DNA of 64,000 nucleotides from Spartobacteria bacterium (lineage in GTDB: Bacteria; Verrucomicrobiota; Verrucomicrobiia; Chthoniobacterales; Chthoniobacteraceae): NCBI GenBank assembly GCA_021324395.1, contig JAJPJG010000032.1, positions 1 to 64,000 of the forward strand, in the 5' to 3' direction. Below, one piece after another: positions 37,272-46,625 of the stretch. A program made the position numbers and the translations under genes. Position 1 is the first letter of the stretch; every line of letters starts with the position of its first letter. Under the pieces are notes generated by a model. The model ran no database searches and was not told where the DNA came from. It saw only the letters and a program-made list of their open reading frames with translations.

Positions 37272-39350
37272 TCACGCGGCCAGTCGCTGCACGAGCAGGC
37301 TCAAGAAAAGACCGACGTCGGTGACGATGCCTGTCGATTCGAGCGAGCCGCGGTCGGCGAGTTTTGTCACCACGGCGGGATTGATGTCTACGCACACAAG
37401 TTTTACGCCTGCTGGCGTCATGTTGCCGACTCCGATCGAGTGCAGCATCGTCGAGAGCATCAGGATCATCTCCGCACCCCGAAGCAACCGCGCGTAATCG
37501 GCTTGCGCTTTGATTAAATCCATCTGCGTATCCGGCAGCGGACCGTCGTCCCGAATCGAGCCAGCGAGCGCGAATGGCACGTCGTTTTTCACGCACTCGT
37601 AAAAAATCCCGCGTGTGAGCGCGCCCTGCTCGACTGCCGCGCGAATGCTGCCGCATCGGCGGATGGTGTTAATCGCACGCAAGTGATGTCGGTGCCCGCC
37701 CCGGACGGGTGCGCCGCGTTGCAAATCGACGCCGAGTGAAGTGCCTAGCAACGCCTGCTCGATGTCGTGAACGGCGATGGCGTTGCCGCCGAGAAGAGCC
37801 TGCACGTAGCCATCGCGGATCAGGCTCGCGAGGTGCTCGCCGCCGCCCGTGTGGATGACGACAGGGCCGGCGACGACGACCATTTTTCCGCCGCGCTCGC
37901 GCAGCCGCCTAAGTTCCCACGCGATTTCATCGACGACTAATTCCACGCGCCGTTCGCTCGAAACACCCGCGCCCATGAAACCAAATTCGTCCGCATGCGC
38001 ACTGCGCCGCGATTCGCGCGATTCCATCTTGCGCAGGGTTCGGACGCCGAGCGTGCCGGTGACGACTTTGTCGCTGGCGGAGAGATCGCGAATCAATCGA
38101 CAAAACGCGTGCTCCCCATCGATCACCACCACGCCATCCATGCGGTGATTGTGCACGCGCAGCCAGCGACCGTTCACACGGACTTCAGTCGGGTAGATCG
38201 TCGTCACATAAAAATCATCGGGCGCGACGCCTTGTTGCACGACCGTTTGCAGCTCCGCATCGACGATGCTTTCGTCCGGCAAAACCGCTCCGAGATCGAT
38301 CATCTGCGCGTTGATTTTTTCAAGAATCTGGAGCGATGGCGCGGCAACGAGAATCGTCGCTTTCGATGTGCTCTGGTGCTGTTTGCCGAGTGTGAAATCG
38401 AGAATGCGGAAGCTGCCGCCGCTGTCGATCGTCAGTTCATGCGCGCGATCGAGAAGGCCGGAATCGAGCAAATGCCCCTCGATTTGCAGGACGCGGCTCT
38501 CGATCGTCGAGAGCGCGTGCGCCGTCGCGGGAACCGGCTCATCAAGGCGCAGCGCAAGGCATTTTGCCGCGCCGCCGGATTTCAGGAATTCGTCGAGCGG
38601 TGACTCGATCAACTCGAATCCCGCTGAAACAAGGCGTGATTTGAGTTCTTCAGTCGCTTTGTTGACGAAAATTTTTGCGCCGATGTTGATGGCGTTGCAT
38701 GCGAAATTCACCGCGTCGATTTCGCTGACGGCGATTCGTTTTTCCGCCGGAACGCGCTGTTCGATCGCACGATTCGAGTAAGCATCGAATACCGCCGGGT
38801 AATACAAAACGTAGCTGTGCTCGAGTGGCGTGAAGCAGGTGTCGAGATGGTAAAAGCGTTTATCGATGAGTCGCAGTGAAACGACTTCGACGCCGAGCAG
38901 TTTCGCGAGCAGCGGGTGCACCTCGAGTTCAGTGCGCTGGCCATAAGACGCCCATAAAACGCCGCGCTCGTAATCCCACAACGCGTCGCCCGCGCCCTCG
39001 AACGGCAGATCGCGCGGCAGCTCGTGAATTTCAAAACCGTGCGCCGCGAACCACGCACGGAAGTGCGGTTCCTCTCCGCGCCGCTCGCGATGAAAAAAGC
39101 GGCTGAGCACGACATTGCCGCCGAGCACGACGCCGGCATTTGCAGTGAATACCATGTCGGGCAAATGCGGCTGCGGCAGCGCGAGCTCGACGCGCGCATT
39201 CCTTTGCAAGACATCTGCAAAAGCGCGCCATTGCTGTATCGCGAGCTCGTGATTCGCGCGGTGAACGTTTCCCTCCATCCACGGATTGATCACGTATTCG
39301 ACGCCATAAAAATCGGGAGGACACAACAGCAGCGCGGGCCGATTTTCCAT
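37272..39350 (-). CDS. argZ: Bifunctional arginine dihydrolase / ornithine cyclodeaminase (ArgZ/AgrE type)
   Basis: 692 residues from ATG at 39350. The N-terminal guanidine-modifying domain (to about residue 280) has Asn71 (ANAG), Glu118 and Asp122 (FEGAGDALWD), His168 (FYHLD) and Cys264 (AAKCLAL), the positions I recall as catalytic in Synechocystis ArgZ. The C-terminal LOR/SDH-type domain (about 290-692: GVRTLRKMESRESRRSAHAD, MVVVAGPVVIHTGGGEHLA, HSIGVGNMTPAG) is the part with ornithine cyclodeaminase activity in AgrE. The enzyme turns arginine to ornithine, CO2 and two NH3, then ornithine to proline. Divergent from a sugar ABC transporter. Confidence 0.85.
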   Translation of the reverse strand: MENRPALLLCPPDFYGVEYVINPWMEGNVHRANHELAIQQWRAFADVLQRNARVELALPQPHLPDMVFTANAGVVLGGNVVLSRFFHRERRGEEPHFRAWFAAHGFEIHELPRDLPFEGAGDALWDYERGVLWASYGQRTELEVHPLLAKLLGVEVVSLRLIDKRFYHLDTCFTPLEHSYVLYYPAVFDAYSNRAIEQRVPAEKRIAVSEIDAVNFACNAINIGAKIFVNKATEELKSRLVSAGFELIESPLDEFLKSGGAAKCLALRLDEPVPATAHALSTIESRVLQIEGHLLDSGLLDRAHELTIDSGGSFRILDFTLGKQHQSTSKATILVAAPSLQILEKINAQMIDLGAVLPDESIVDAELQTVVQQGVAPDDFYVTTIYPTEVRVNGRWLRVHNHRMDGVVVIDGEHAFCRLIRDLSASDKVVTGTLGVRTLRKMESRESRRSAHADEFGFMGAGVSSERRVELVVDEIAWELRRLRERGGKMVVVAGPVVIHTGGGEHLASLIRDGYVQALLGGNAIAVHDIEQALLGTSLGVDLQRGAPVRGGHRHHLRAINTIRRCGSIRAAVEQGALTRGIFYECVKNDVPFALAGSIRDDGPLPDTQMDLIKAQADYARLLRGAEMILMLSTMLHSIGVGNMTPAGVKLVCVDINPAVVTKLADRGSLESTGIVTDVGLFLSLLVQRLAA

Positions 39351-39473
39351 GAACCAATCTACGCTCGCCCCGGTGCGCCGGCAATTTGCGCGCGCGGAGG
39401 TCAAAACACTTTCATTACAGTGTGACAAATTGAGTTGTTTTGCCTGGTGCGCTTCACTAGCCTTCGCGGGCAC

Positions 39474-40586
39474 ATGAGCTCCGCAGCCAGTGTTTCTCCC
39501 CAGCCCAAGCGTCAGATTCGCCTGCAGGAAGGCGGGCTCGTTCTCGCCATCGTCTTCTTCGGCGTGTTGCTCTCGATTTTTGGCGGATCGGTCAAAACGC
39601 CGCAATTTGAGATCGGGCCGGATGGCGCGCGGCATCGCGTTTTCATCACGAGCGCGACCGGCGAAAGAACGCCCGCGTTTGTCGAGAAGAACAAATTCCT
39701 AAACGCGCAAAATCTTGCGCAACTCGCGAAGGACACAAGCTTCATCGCGATCATGGCTGTCGGCGCGACGATCGTGATTATTTCCGGCGGGATCGATCTT
39801 TCCGTCGGTGCGATTTACGCGCTCGCGTCGGTGCTCGGCGCGCTGGTTTTTCACAGCTCGACCGGTGGCGGCATCTGGCCCGGCGTGTTTGCGTGCATCG
39901 GCGTCGCCGTCGGCTGCGGACTCGTCAACGGCGGCATGATCGTCGCGCTCGGGGTGCATCCGTTTATTATTACGCTCGGGACGATGGCGGTGTTTCGCGG
40001 CGTCGCATTTGTCGTGACGAAAGGCCAGTCGGTCGGCGATTTTCCGCCGCATTTTCGCGATCTCGTGCGTTACGAAACGAGCGGCGGATTAAGCCTTGTG
40101 CCGCTGGCGGTGATGGTCGCCGTCGCAATCGCCGGCAGCATTTTTCTCGGACGTCTTGCCATAGGCCGGCGCGTTTATGCGATCGGCGGCAACGAACTCG
40201 CGAGCCGGTTCAGTGGAATTCGCGTCGAGCGCGTGAAGCTCGGCGTCTATGTCTGCGCCGGTTTTGCGGCGGGCATCGCATCGCTCATCGCGCTTGGCTA
40301 TTACGGCGCGGCGACCTCGGGCGACGGACAAGGCTACGAGCTGAATGTCATCGCGGCATCCGTCGTAGGTGGCGCGAGCTTGTCCGGCGGACGTGGCACG
40401 GCGCTCGGTGCGGTGCTCGGCGCGTTGCTCATCCAGATGATCAGCAGCGGCATCGTCATCCTCGGCATCGATCAAAATTACAGCCAAATCATCATCGGCA
40501 CGGTCGTGATTCTTGCGGTCGTGCTCGACCAGCTCAACAACTGGCTCGCGAAGCGGCGTCTCGCCGCGCGCGCGGGCCGCAAATAA
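39474..40586 (+). CDS. Sugar ABC transporter permease (RbsC/AraH-like)
   Basis: 370 residues from ATG at 39474. About nine membrane helices; GATIVIISGGIDLSVGAIYALAS, GLVNGGMIVALGVHPFIITLGTMA and the GGASLSGGRGTALGAVLGALLI motif are typical of ribose/xylose-type permeases. A non-conserved segment (GPDGARHRVFITSATGERTP) sits between helices 1 and 2. First gene of the order permease, binding protein, ATPase. Sugar unknown. Confidence 0.92.
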   Translation: MSSAASVSPQPKRQIRLQEGGLVLAIVFFGVLLSIFGGSVKTPQFEIGPDGARHRVFITSATGERTPAFVEKNKFLNAQNLAQLAKDTSFIAIMAVGATIVIISGGIDLSVGAIYALASVLGALVFHSSTGGGIWPGVFACIGVAVGCGLVNGGMIVALGVHPFIITLGTMAVFRGVAFVVTKGQSVGDFPPHFRDLVRYETSGGLSLVPLAVMVAVAIAGSIFLGRLAIGRRVYAIGGNELASRFSGIRVERVKLGVYVCAGFAAGIASLIALGYYGAATSGDGQGYELNVIAASVVGGASLSGGRGTALGAVLGALLIQMISSGIVILGIDQNYSQIIIGTVVILAVVLDQLNNWLAKRRLAARAGRK

Positions 40587-40604
40587 ACCCCAAAACAAAT
40601 CCAA

Positions 40605-41561
40605 ATGAAAAAACTCGTTACCCTCCTGACCATCGCCGTCTCGCTTTTCAATGCGCACGGTGAAGACAAAAAATCGCTCACATTCGGCCTCGTCGCGAAG
40701 TCACAAAGCAATCCCGTTTTTCAGGCCGCGCGCGTCGGCGCGGAAAACGCCGCAAAGGATCTCGGCACGAAAAACGGTGTGGCGATCAAGATCGATTGGC
40801 GCACGCCGAACGACGAAGATTCGCAAAAACAAGCCGAGGCAATCGAGCAACTCGTGCTCGCTGGCGCGGATGGCATCGCCGTGAGTTGCTCCGACGCGAA
40901 CAAGCTCACCGACGCGATCAATTCCGCTGTGGATAATGGCGTGCCGGTGGCGACATTCGATTCGGACGCGCCGAAGAGCAAACGCTTCGTTGTTTACGGA
41001 GTCGACGATTTCAAATGCGGCGAAGCGGTCATGGAAAATCTCGCGAAGGTCATGGACGGCAAAGGCATTGTCGCCATTCTCGCCGGAAATCAAAACGCGC
41101 CGAACCTGCAAAAACGCGTCCAGGGCATGCGCGACGCAGCGAAGAAATATCCCGGCATCACGATCAAGGACGCATATTACCACAAGGAAACGCCGCAGGA
41201 CGCCGCGGCAAAAGTGGAGCAGGTGATGCAGTCGAACCCCGACATCACCGGATGGGGCTTCATCGGCGGCTGGCCGCTTTTTACCGAGAACGCGCTCAAA
41301 TGGCAGCCGAGCACGGTGAAGTGCGTATCGGTCGACGCTCTGCCGGCTGAGCTAAAATACATCCGCAGCGGGCATGTGCAGATGCTTCTCGCGCAGCAGT
41401 GCTACCAGTGGGGTTACCGCTCGGTGGAGCATTTGTTTGACAAAGTTTACCTGCACAAGGACCCGCCGTCAGTGGTCGATGTCAGCGAGCTTATTCCCGT
41501 GACGAAGGACAACGTCGATGAGTTCGCGAAAAATTGGGAAAAGTGGCTGCCGAATAAGTAG
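40605..41561 (+). CDS. Sugar ABC transporter substrate-binding protein (RbsB-like)
   Basis: 318 residues. Signal peptide MKKLVTLLTIAVSLFNAHGE; mature type I periplasmic fold with FGLVAKSQSNPVFQAARVGAENAAKDLG, VDNGVPVATFDSDAP and the hinge region near the end. Resembles rhizopine/ribose-type binding proteins (PF13407). Middle gene of the transporter. Confidence 0.92.
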   Translation: MKKLVTLLTIAVSLFNAHGEDKKSLTFGLVAKSQSNPVFQAARVGAENAAKDLGTKNGVAIKIDWRTPNDEDSQKQAEAIEQLVLAGADGIAVSCSDANKLTDAINSAVDNGVPVATFDSDAPKSKRFVVYGVDDFKCGEAVMENLAKVMDGKGIVAILAGNQNAPNLQKRVQGMRDAAKKYPGITIKDAYYHKETPQDAAAKVEQVMQSNPDITGWGFIGGWPLFTENALKWQPSTVKCVSVDALPAELKYIRSGHVQMLLAQQCYQWGYRSVEHLFDKVYLHKDPPSVVDVSELIPVTKDNVDEFAKNWEKWLPNK

Positions 41562-41579
41562 AACCTCGCGCCAGCCGCG

Positions 41580-43061
41580 ATGATTAAATTCCAAAACATC
41601 ACCAAGCGCTTTCCCGGCGTGCTCGCGCTGGACGGCGTGAGTTTTGAAATCGCGGGCGGGAGCTGCCACGCGTTGATCGGTGAGAATGGCGCGGGCAAAA
41701 GCACGCTCGGAAAAATCCTCGCTGGTGTTTATACAGCCGACGACGGTGCGATTTTGCTCGAGGATAAGCTTATCGCGCCCGCGAATCCGCTGCAGGCGCG
41801 GCACCTTGGCATCGCGATGGTGCATCAGGAGCTCGCGTTTTGCCCGAATCTCACGGTTGCGGAAAATCTTTGCCTCGGCGATTTGCCGCGGCGCGGGGGT
41901 TTTGTCGATCGCGCGAAAATGCGCGACAAAGCGCGCGCGATGCTCGCGGAAATCGAGGCCGACATCGACATCAACGCGCCGATCTCCACGCTGTCGACCG
42001 GCCACGAGCAACTCGTGCAAATCGCCGCCGCGATCGGCACCGGTGCACGGATCATCGTGATGGATGAGCCGACGAGTTCGCTCTCCGCCGGGGAGACGGA
42101 GCATTTGTTTCAGCTCATCGCGAAGCTAAAGCAGCGCGGGCTCACGCTGATCTACGTGTCGCATCGCATGGAAGAACTGTTCCTGCTTTGCGATCACATC
42201 ACCGTGCTGCGTGATGGACGCCACGTCGCGACCGAGCGTATCGCGGACACGAACCCCGAGCGTGTCGTTCAGCAGATGGTCGGGCGCGCGATGAAACAAT
42301 ACACGTCCGGTCATCTCCAGCGTGAACCGGGCGGGGAAGCGCTCCGAGTCGCCAATCTTTCGTCGCCGGGAAAATTCAGCGACATTACTTTCAGCGTGCG
42401 TGCAGGGGAGATCGTCGGCTTTGCAGGCCTGGTCGGCGCGGGCCGGAGCGAAATGGCGCAGGCGATTTTCGGACTCGATCCCGCGGCAACCGGCAGTGTT
42501 TCCGTGCAGGAAAAAGAGCTGCCGCTGCGTTCGATCAAAGCTGCATTGCGCGCGGGCATCGGTTTGCTGCCCGAGGATCGCAAACGGCTGGGACTGGTTC
42601 TTTCCATGAAATGCCGCGAGAACACTTCGCTCGCGGCGTTAAACAAACTCACACGCGCCGGATTTGTGCAAATGCGCCGCGAAGCACGGCTCGCGCAGAC
42701 TTACGGCGATCGGCTCCGTGTCAAAACGCCGTCGATGGAAGCTGCAATCGCGGGTCTCAGCGGCGGCAACCAGCAAAAGATCGCGCTCGCGAAATGGCTG
42801 GCGCGCGAATGCGACGTGCTCATCGTGGACGAGCCGACGCGCGGTGTGGATGTCGGTGCAAAAGCGGAGATCCACGAGTTGCTCGACGAACTCGCGTGCG
42901 AAGGCAAGGCGATCATCGTCATTTCATCCGAGTTGCCTGAAGTGATGAACCTCAGCCGACGCATCCTCGTGATGCGCGAAGGCCGCATCGTGCGCGAGAT
43001 TCCGCGCGCGGAGTTTTTCGAGGAAAATCTGATGCGCGCGATGGCGGGGATGGCCGGGTAA
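41580..43061 (+). CDS. Sugar ABC transporter ATPase (RbsA-like, two nucleotide-binding domains)
   Basis: 493 residues. First domain: Walker A GENGAGKSTLGKIL, signature LSTGHEQLVQIAAA, Walker B IIVMDEPTSSLSAGE. Second: degenerate Walker A GLVGAGRSEMAQAIFG, signature LSGGNQQKIALAKWLA, Walker B VLIVDEPTRGVDVG. Both domains are ordered as in RbsA/XylG/MglA, where the second P-loop is often altered. Last gene of the transporter, followed by a terminator. Confidence 0.94.
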   Translation: MIKFQNITKRFPGVLALDGVSFEIAGGSCHALIGENGAGKSTLGKILAGVYTADDGAILLEDKLIAPANPLQARHLGIAMVHQELAFCPNLTVAENLCLGDLPRRGGFVDRAKMRDKARAMLAEIEADIDINAPISTLSTGHEQLVQIAAAIGTGARIIVMDEPTSSLSAGETEHLFQLIAKLKQRGLTLIYVSHRMEELFLLCDHITVLRDGRHVATERIADTNPERVVQQMVGRAMKQYTSGHLQREPGGEALRVANLSSPGKFSDITFSVRAGEIVGFAGLVGAGRSEMAQAIFGLDPAATGSVSVQEKELPLRSIKAALRAGIGLLPEDRKRLGLVLSMKCRENTSLAALNKLTRAGFVQMRREARLAQTYGDRLRVKTPSMEAAIAGLSGGNQQKIALAKWLARECDVLIVDEPTRGVDVGAKAEIHELLDELACEGKAIIVISSELPEVMNLSRRILVMREGRIVREIPRAEFFEENLMRAMAGMAG

Positions 43062-43101
43062 AACATCGCGAAGGCGCAAAATCCGCGAAGAAAACGCAGT
43101 A

Positions 43102-43139
43102 GCGCAGTTTCGCTGCTTGCGTTAAACTGCGCGGCTTTT
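43102..43139 (+). terminator. Hairpin after the ABC transporter
   Basis: Nine-pair stem GCGCAGTTT/AAACTGCGC, 13-nt loop, then GGCTTTTCC. It ends 2 bases before the desulfurase ATG, so any transcript of that gene must start inside or read through it. Confidence 0.65.
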
Positions 43140-43141
43140 CC

Positions 43142-44308
43142 ATGAAACGTGAGCCCATCATCTATCTCGACAACAACGCGACCACACAGGTCGATCCCGC
43201 CGTCGTGGAAGAGATGATGCCGTTTTTGACCGAGTTTTACGGCAATCCATCGAGCGCATATTCGTTTGGAAAAATCGCGGAACAAGCTCTCGAGAAATCG
43301 CGCGAACGCGTTGCCATGCTGCTCGGCTGCGAGCCGCGCGAAATCATTTTCACGAGCTGCGGCACGGAATCGAATAACGCGGCGATCACCTCCGCGCTTT
43401 CGCTCGATCCCGACCGGCAACACATCATCACGACGCGCGTCGAGCACAGCGCGATCACCAAACATTGCGAAGCGCTCGCGAAGCGCGGCATCGAAGTGAC
43501 TTGGCTCGGCGTGGACGAACGCGGCCAGCTCGATTTGCACGAGCTCGAGCGCGCGATCCGGCCCGATACGGCGATCGTCTCGACGATGTGGGCGAACAAC
43601 GAAACGGGAGTGCTTTTCCCGATCGAGGAAATCGCCGCGATCGTTCACAAAAAGAAGGCGATCTTCCACACGGACGCTGTGCAGGCCGTCGGCAAAATCC
43701 CGATCAACCTTGCCAGCGCGCATTCGCACATCAATTTCCTCAGCGTCTCCGGCCACAAGCTGCATTGCCCGAAAGGCGTCGGCGTGCTCTACGTCAATCG
43801 CCGCACGCGCTTCAACCCGTATCTCATCGGCGGCGGACAGGAGCATGGCAAACGCGCCGGCACTGAAAACGTCGCGAGCATCGTCGGCTTCGGCAAAGCG
43901 TGCAAGCTCGCCGGCGAAAACATGGAGCACGAAAATTCCTTCGTCCGCGGTTTGCGCGATGATTTCGAAAATCGCGTGCTCGAAACTATTGCCGACGCGC
44001 AGGTCAACGGCGACCGTGAGCATCGGTTGCCGAATACAACGAGCATTGCGTTTGACGGCATCGAAAGCGAAGCCGTGCTGATGCTGCTCGACAAGGCGCA
44101 CATCTGCTGCAGCGCGGGCAGCGCATGCACGACCGGCTCGATTCATCCGTCGCATGTTTTAAAAGCGATGGGCTTTTCGACCGAGCGCGCGCGCGGTTCG
44201 CTGCGGTTTTCGTTCAGCCGCTTCAACACAATGACGGACGTCGAAAAAGCGCTCCACGTTCTGCCGCAAATCATCGCGAAACTACGGCAGATGATGGCGG
44301 TCGCGTGA
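43142..44308 (+). CDS. Cysteine desulfurase (NifS/IscS family)
   Basis: 388 residues. PLP fold-type I enzyme taking sulfur from cysteine for Fe-S clusters or thiolation. Seen: IYLDNNATTQVDPAV, ETGVLFPIEEIAAIV, PLP Lys206 in SGHKLHCPKGVG, catalytic Cys329 in SAGSACTTGSIHPSHVL. No iscU or iscA beside it; a stand-alone IscS/NifS. The start ATG follows a hairpin by two bases, so its ribosome site is unusual (no clear RBS). Confidence 0.95.
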   Translation: MKREPIIYLDNNATTQVDPAVVEEMMPFLTEFYGNPSSAYSFGKIAEQALEKSRERVAMLLGCEPREIIFTSCGTESNNAAITSALSLDPDRQHIITTRVEHSAITKHCEALAKRGIEVTWLGVDERGQLDLHELERAIRPDTAIVSTMWANNETGVLFPIEEIAAIVHKKKAIFHTDAVQAVGKIPINLASAHSHINFLSVSGHKLHCPKGVGVLYVNRRTRFNPYLIGGGQEHGKRAGTENVASIVGFGKACKLAGENMEHENSFVRGLRDDFENRVLETIADAQVNGDREHRLPNTTSIAFDGIESEAVLMLLDKAHICCSAGSACTTGSIHPSHVLKAMGFSTERARGSLRFSFSRFNTMTDVEKALHVLPQIIAKLRQMMAVA

Positions 44309-44383
44309 CGCGCAACGGCTTTCATTTCACCTTCCGCAACAAACATTTTGCACAAACCAAAAACGCGGACTAACTAGGAAGAT

Positions 44384-45025
44384 ATGGCCGACGACCAGCC
44401 GGAACGCATTTGGGACGAATACGATTGGGAGCGATTTCTGCAGCAGCAGGATCGCAAAACCGAGCGCTACATGGAGCTGCTCGAAAAATACATCGACGAC
44501 CCGAATCGCGATCAAATCATCGCGCGGGAAATGGGCTGGAACCATTTGCTCGATGAAGAGGAGATGGACGAAATCGATTCGAGTTTTGCCGAGGAAATGA
44601 AAGCAATCGAAGCCGAGGCGTTCGAGGAAACGGACGAAGTCGAGACGTTCGAGATGCACCCGCTTTATCAAGCCTCCTTCGCGCTCACGGTCTGGATCGA
44701 CCAGCTTTTTGACGAGCTCGGCAACCTGCAAAATCATCCGGCCGCCGTGAAGCTCGCGACACAATGCGCAATCGCCAGCGCGAAGCTCGCCGCTGCCTTG
44801 AGCGATGACGACATCGACGAGATCGGCATGACGATCGCGTATTTGAAGCGCGCGCTCAAAGCGATCTCGACAGCGATGGAAGCTGGCGCACAGCTTAAAA
44901 AGGAACTGAAATTCAGCGATGAGCGCCATGCGATGCTCAATCACCGCCTTTTCCAAATTCGCGACCGCATCATCGCGCTCATGGGCGAATACCGCTCCGA
45001 ATGGCGCCGCCGTTACGGCGCGTAA
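44384..45025 (+). CDS. Conserved acidic hypothetical protein
   Basis: 213 residues with a good RBS (AGGAAG, 3 bases before ATG), rich in Glu/Asp at the N-terminus (ERIWDEYDWERFLQQQD, DEEEMDEIDSSFAEEM) and helical after that. No signal or membrane helix. I do not recognise a family; it lies between the desulfurase and an ECF sigma gene, in the same direction. Confidence 0.68.
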   Translation: MADDQPERIWDEYDWERFLQQQDRKTERYMELLEKYIDDPNRDQIIAREMGWNHLLDEEEMDEIDSSFAEEMKAIEAEAFEETDEVETFEMHPLYQASFALTVWIDQLFDELGNLQNHPAAVKLATQCAIASAKLAAALSDDDIDEIGMTIAYLKRALKAISTAMEAGAQLKKELKFSDERHAMLNHRLFQIRDRIIALMGEYRSEWRRRYGA

Positions 45026-45064
45026 ATTTCTTCGAATGAAGTCGCCGCGACTTCGTCCAACTCG

Positions 45065-45673
45065 ATGCCGTTAGAAAGCGAGCCGGTCACCACTGCAGTC
45101 GAAGACGCCGAGCTGGTTGCAAGATGCCAGCGCGGTGACACGCAAGCTTTCAACGAGCTCGTCACCAAATACCGAAACAAAATTTACGCGATGATTTACA
45201 ACATGGTCCGCAACGAGCAGGACGCCTGGGATCTCGCCCAGGACGGCTTCCTCAAGGCGTGGAAGTCCATCCAGCGCTTTCGCGGCGACTCCGCGTTTTA
45301 CACCTGGCTCTACCGGATCGTGATGAATGTAACCATCGACTGGGTGCGCAAAAAGCGCGCCGAGGGCGAGGCGGAGTTCGACGAGACGCTCGGGCTCAAG
45401 GGCGTCGAGCCGGGCGCAGTGACTGCGCCAAAAGGCGAGCTGCTCCCGCACAAAAAACTCGAGGCCATCGAAATTCGTGCTCGCATCGACGAGGCGATTG
45501 CGAAGCTCACGCCGGAACATCGCGCGGTGATTTTAATGCGCGAGATGGACGGCATGGAATACCAGGAAATCGCCGACGCCATCGGCTGCTCGATCGGCAC
45601 GGTGATGTCGCGCCTGTTTTACGCCCGCAAAAAAATGCAGTCATTGCTGAAGGACGTTTATGAAAACCTTTGA
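45065..45673 (+). CDS. RNA polymerase sigma factor, ECF (RpoE-like)
   Basis: 202 residues. Region 2 (AFNELVTKYRNKIYAMIYNM, DAWDLAQDGFLKAWKSIQRF, FYTWLYRIVMNVTIDWVRKK) and region 4 (LTPEHRAVILMREMDGMEYQEIADAIGCSIGTVMSRLFYAR). It overlaps the next gene, an anti-sigma factor, by 14 bases, so they are coupled. No promoter consensus could be matched to a regulon from the window alone. Confidence 0.94.
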   Translation: MPLESEPVTTAVEDAELVARCQRGDTQAFNELVTKYRNKIYAMIYNMVRNEQDAWDLAQDGFLKAWKSIQRFRGDSAFYTWLYRIVMNVTIDWVRKKRAEGEAEFDETLGLKGVEPGAVTAPKGELLPHKKLEAIEIRARIDEAIAKLTPEHRAVILMREMDGMEYQEIADAIGCSIGTVMSRLFYARKKMQSLLKDVYENL

Positions 45674-46169
45674 AGAAAAATTCAGCGCATGGATCGACGG
45701 ACAGTTGACCGGCGATGAACTCGCCGACTTCGAGCGCGAGCTCGCGACGCGGCCCGATGCCGATGCGGAAAAATTCGCCGCGCATCAGCTCGGCGACCTC
45801 CTCCGCGAGCATGTCGCCACGCCGCGGCTGGCGAACGCCGACTTTTTCAATCACCAGCTCATGCAGCGGATCGCCGCCGATGAAGCGCAGCCCGCTCCCG
45901 CACCGCGCCGCGCATTTTTCTGGACGCTGCCGCGCATGGCGCTCGCCGGCGCGTTTTGCCTCCTGCTCAGCTTCGCGATGTATTTTGTCGCCGTCCCGAA
46001 AACGCAGCGGCAAATCGAAGCGCGCCAGGAATACGTCGCGAAAATCCTCAACGCCCATTCCGACGACCCGGCCATCAGCGCCACCGCCTTTCACGACAAG
46101 CAGCAGAACGTCACCGTGCTCTGGCTCGACGGACTCGACTACATCCCCGACCATCAGCAGGTGAGGTAA
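45660..46169 (+). CDS. Anti-sigma factor, membrane-anchored
   Basis: 169 residues. Cytoplasmic N-terminal domain (FEEKFSAWIDGQLTGDELADFEREL; about 1-90) typical of sigma-binding anti-sigma factors, one membrane helix (MALAGAFCLLLSFAMYFVAV) and a short periplasmic part. It lacks the HXXXCXXC zinc motif of RsiW/ChrR proteins. Coupled to the sigma gene by 14-bp overlap. Confidence 0.83.
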   Translation: MKTFEEKFSAWIDGQLTGDELADFERELATRPDADAEKFAAHQLGDLLREHVATPRLANADFFNHQLMQRIAADEAQPAPAPRRAFFWTLPRMALAGAFCLLLSFAMYFVAVPKTQRQIEARQEYVAKILNAHSDDPAISATAFHDKQQNVTVLWLDGLDYIPDHQQVR

Positions 46170-46173
46170 ACGA

Positions 46174-46605
46174 ATGCGTCTTCTCCTGCTCGCCATCGCG
46201 TTCCTGTTCTCCGGCGCCAGCCTGCGCGCCGCCGATCCCGCCGTCTGGAGCGCGCTGGTTTTCGCCAGCAACGAGGAGAAGCCCGCCGACGCCCCCGCCG
46301 AACTGCGCAAATTCAAGACCCAGCTCGAAAAAGTCTTCGGCTACAACCAGCTCGAGCTCGTCGGTCAGCACACGGAAAAAATGGACGAGCCGCGCGAGCA
46401 CTGGCTCGTGCCGAGTAAAAAATTCTGCCTGCGCGTGGACACCAAGACCTCCGCGAAAAGCAGCTACGTCCTCGACCTCGAGCTCTACCACGAAAAGCGC
46501 AAGCTCGCCGATTTCGAGGCCAGCCTCGGCCCCGAGAGCCCGCTCTTCATCCGCGGCCCGCTCTGCGCCCGCGGCCAGCTCATCATCGTGATGATGGTCA
46601 AGTAG
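46174..46605 (+). CDS. Exported hypothetical protein
   Basis: 143 residues; signal peptide MRLLLLAIAFLFSGASLRAAD. Mature part beta-rich, with a conserved final segment (LADFEASLGPESPLFIRGP, then CARGQLIIVMMVK). Third gene of the sigma/anti-sigma unit, 4 bases after the anti-sigma stop. The last 103 bp (from 46503) recur almost unchanged at 50530-50632, beyond the giant beta-helix gene. Confidence 0.72.
   Translation: MRLLLLAIAFLFSGASLRAADPAVWSALVFASNEEKPADAPAELRKFKTQLEKVFGYNQLELVGQHTEKMDEPREHWLVPSKKFCLRVDTKTSAKSSYVLDLELYHEKRKLADFEASLGPESPLFIRGPLCARGQLIIVMMVK
46503..46605 (+). repeat. Direct repeat A (gene 3' end) flanking the giant gene
   Basis: 103 bp ending with the stop codon of the exported hypothetical gene; matches 50530-50632 with six differences. 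Confidence 0.9.
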
Positions 46606-46625
46606 CGGCGCGTTTGGCTAACGGC

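Noticed and set aside
42701..44155. 484-residue minus-strand ORF.
   Set aside because: Antisense to the transporter ATPase and the desulfurase genes.
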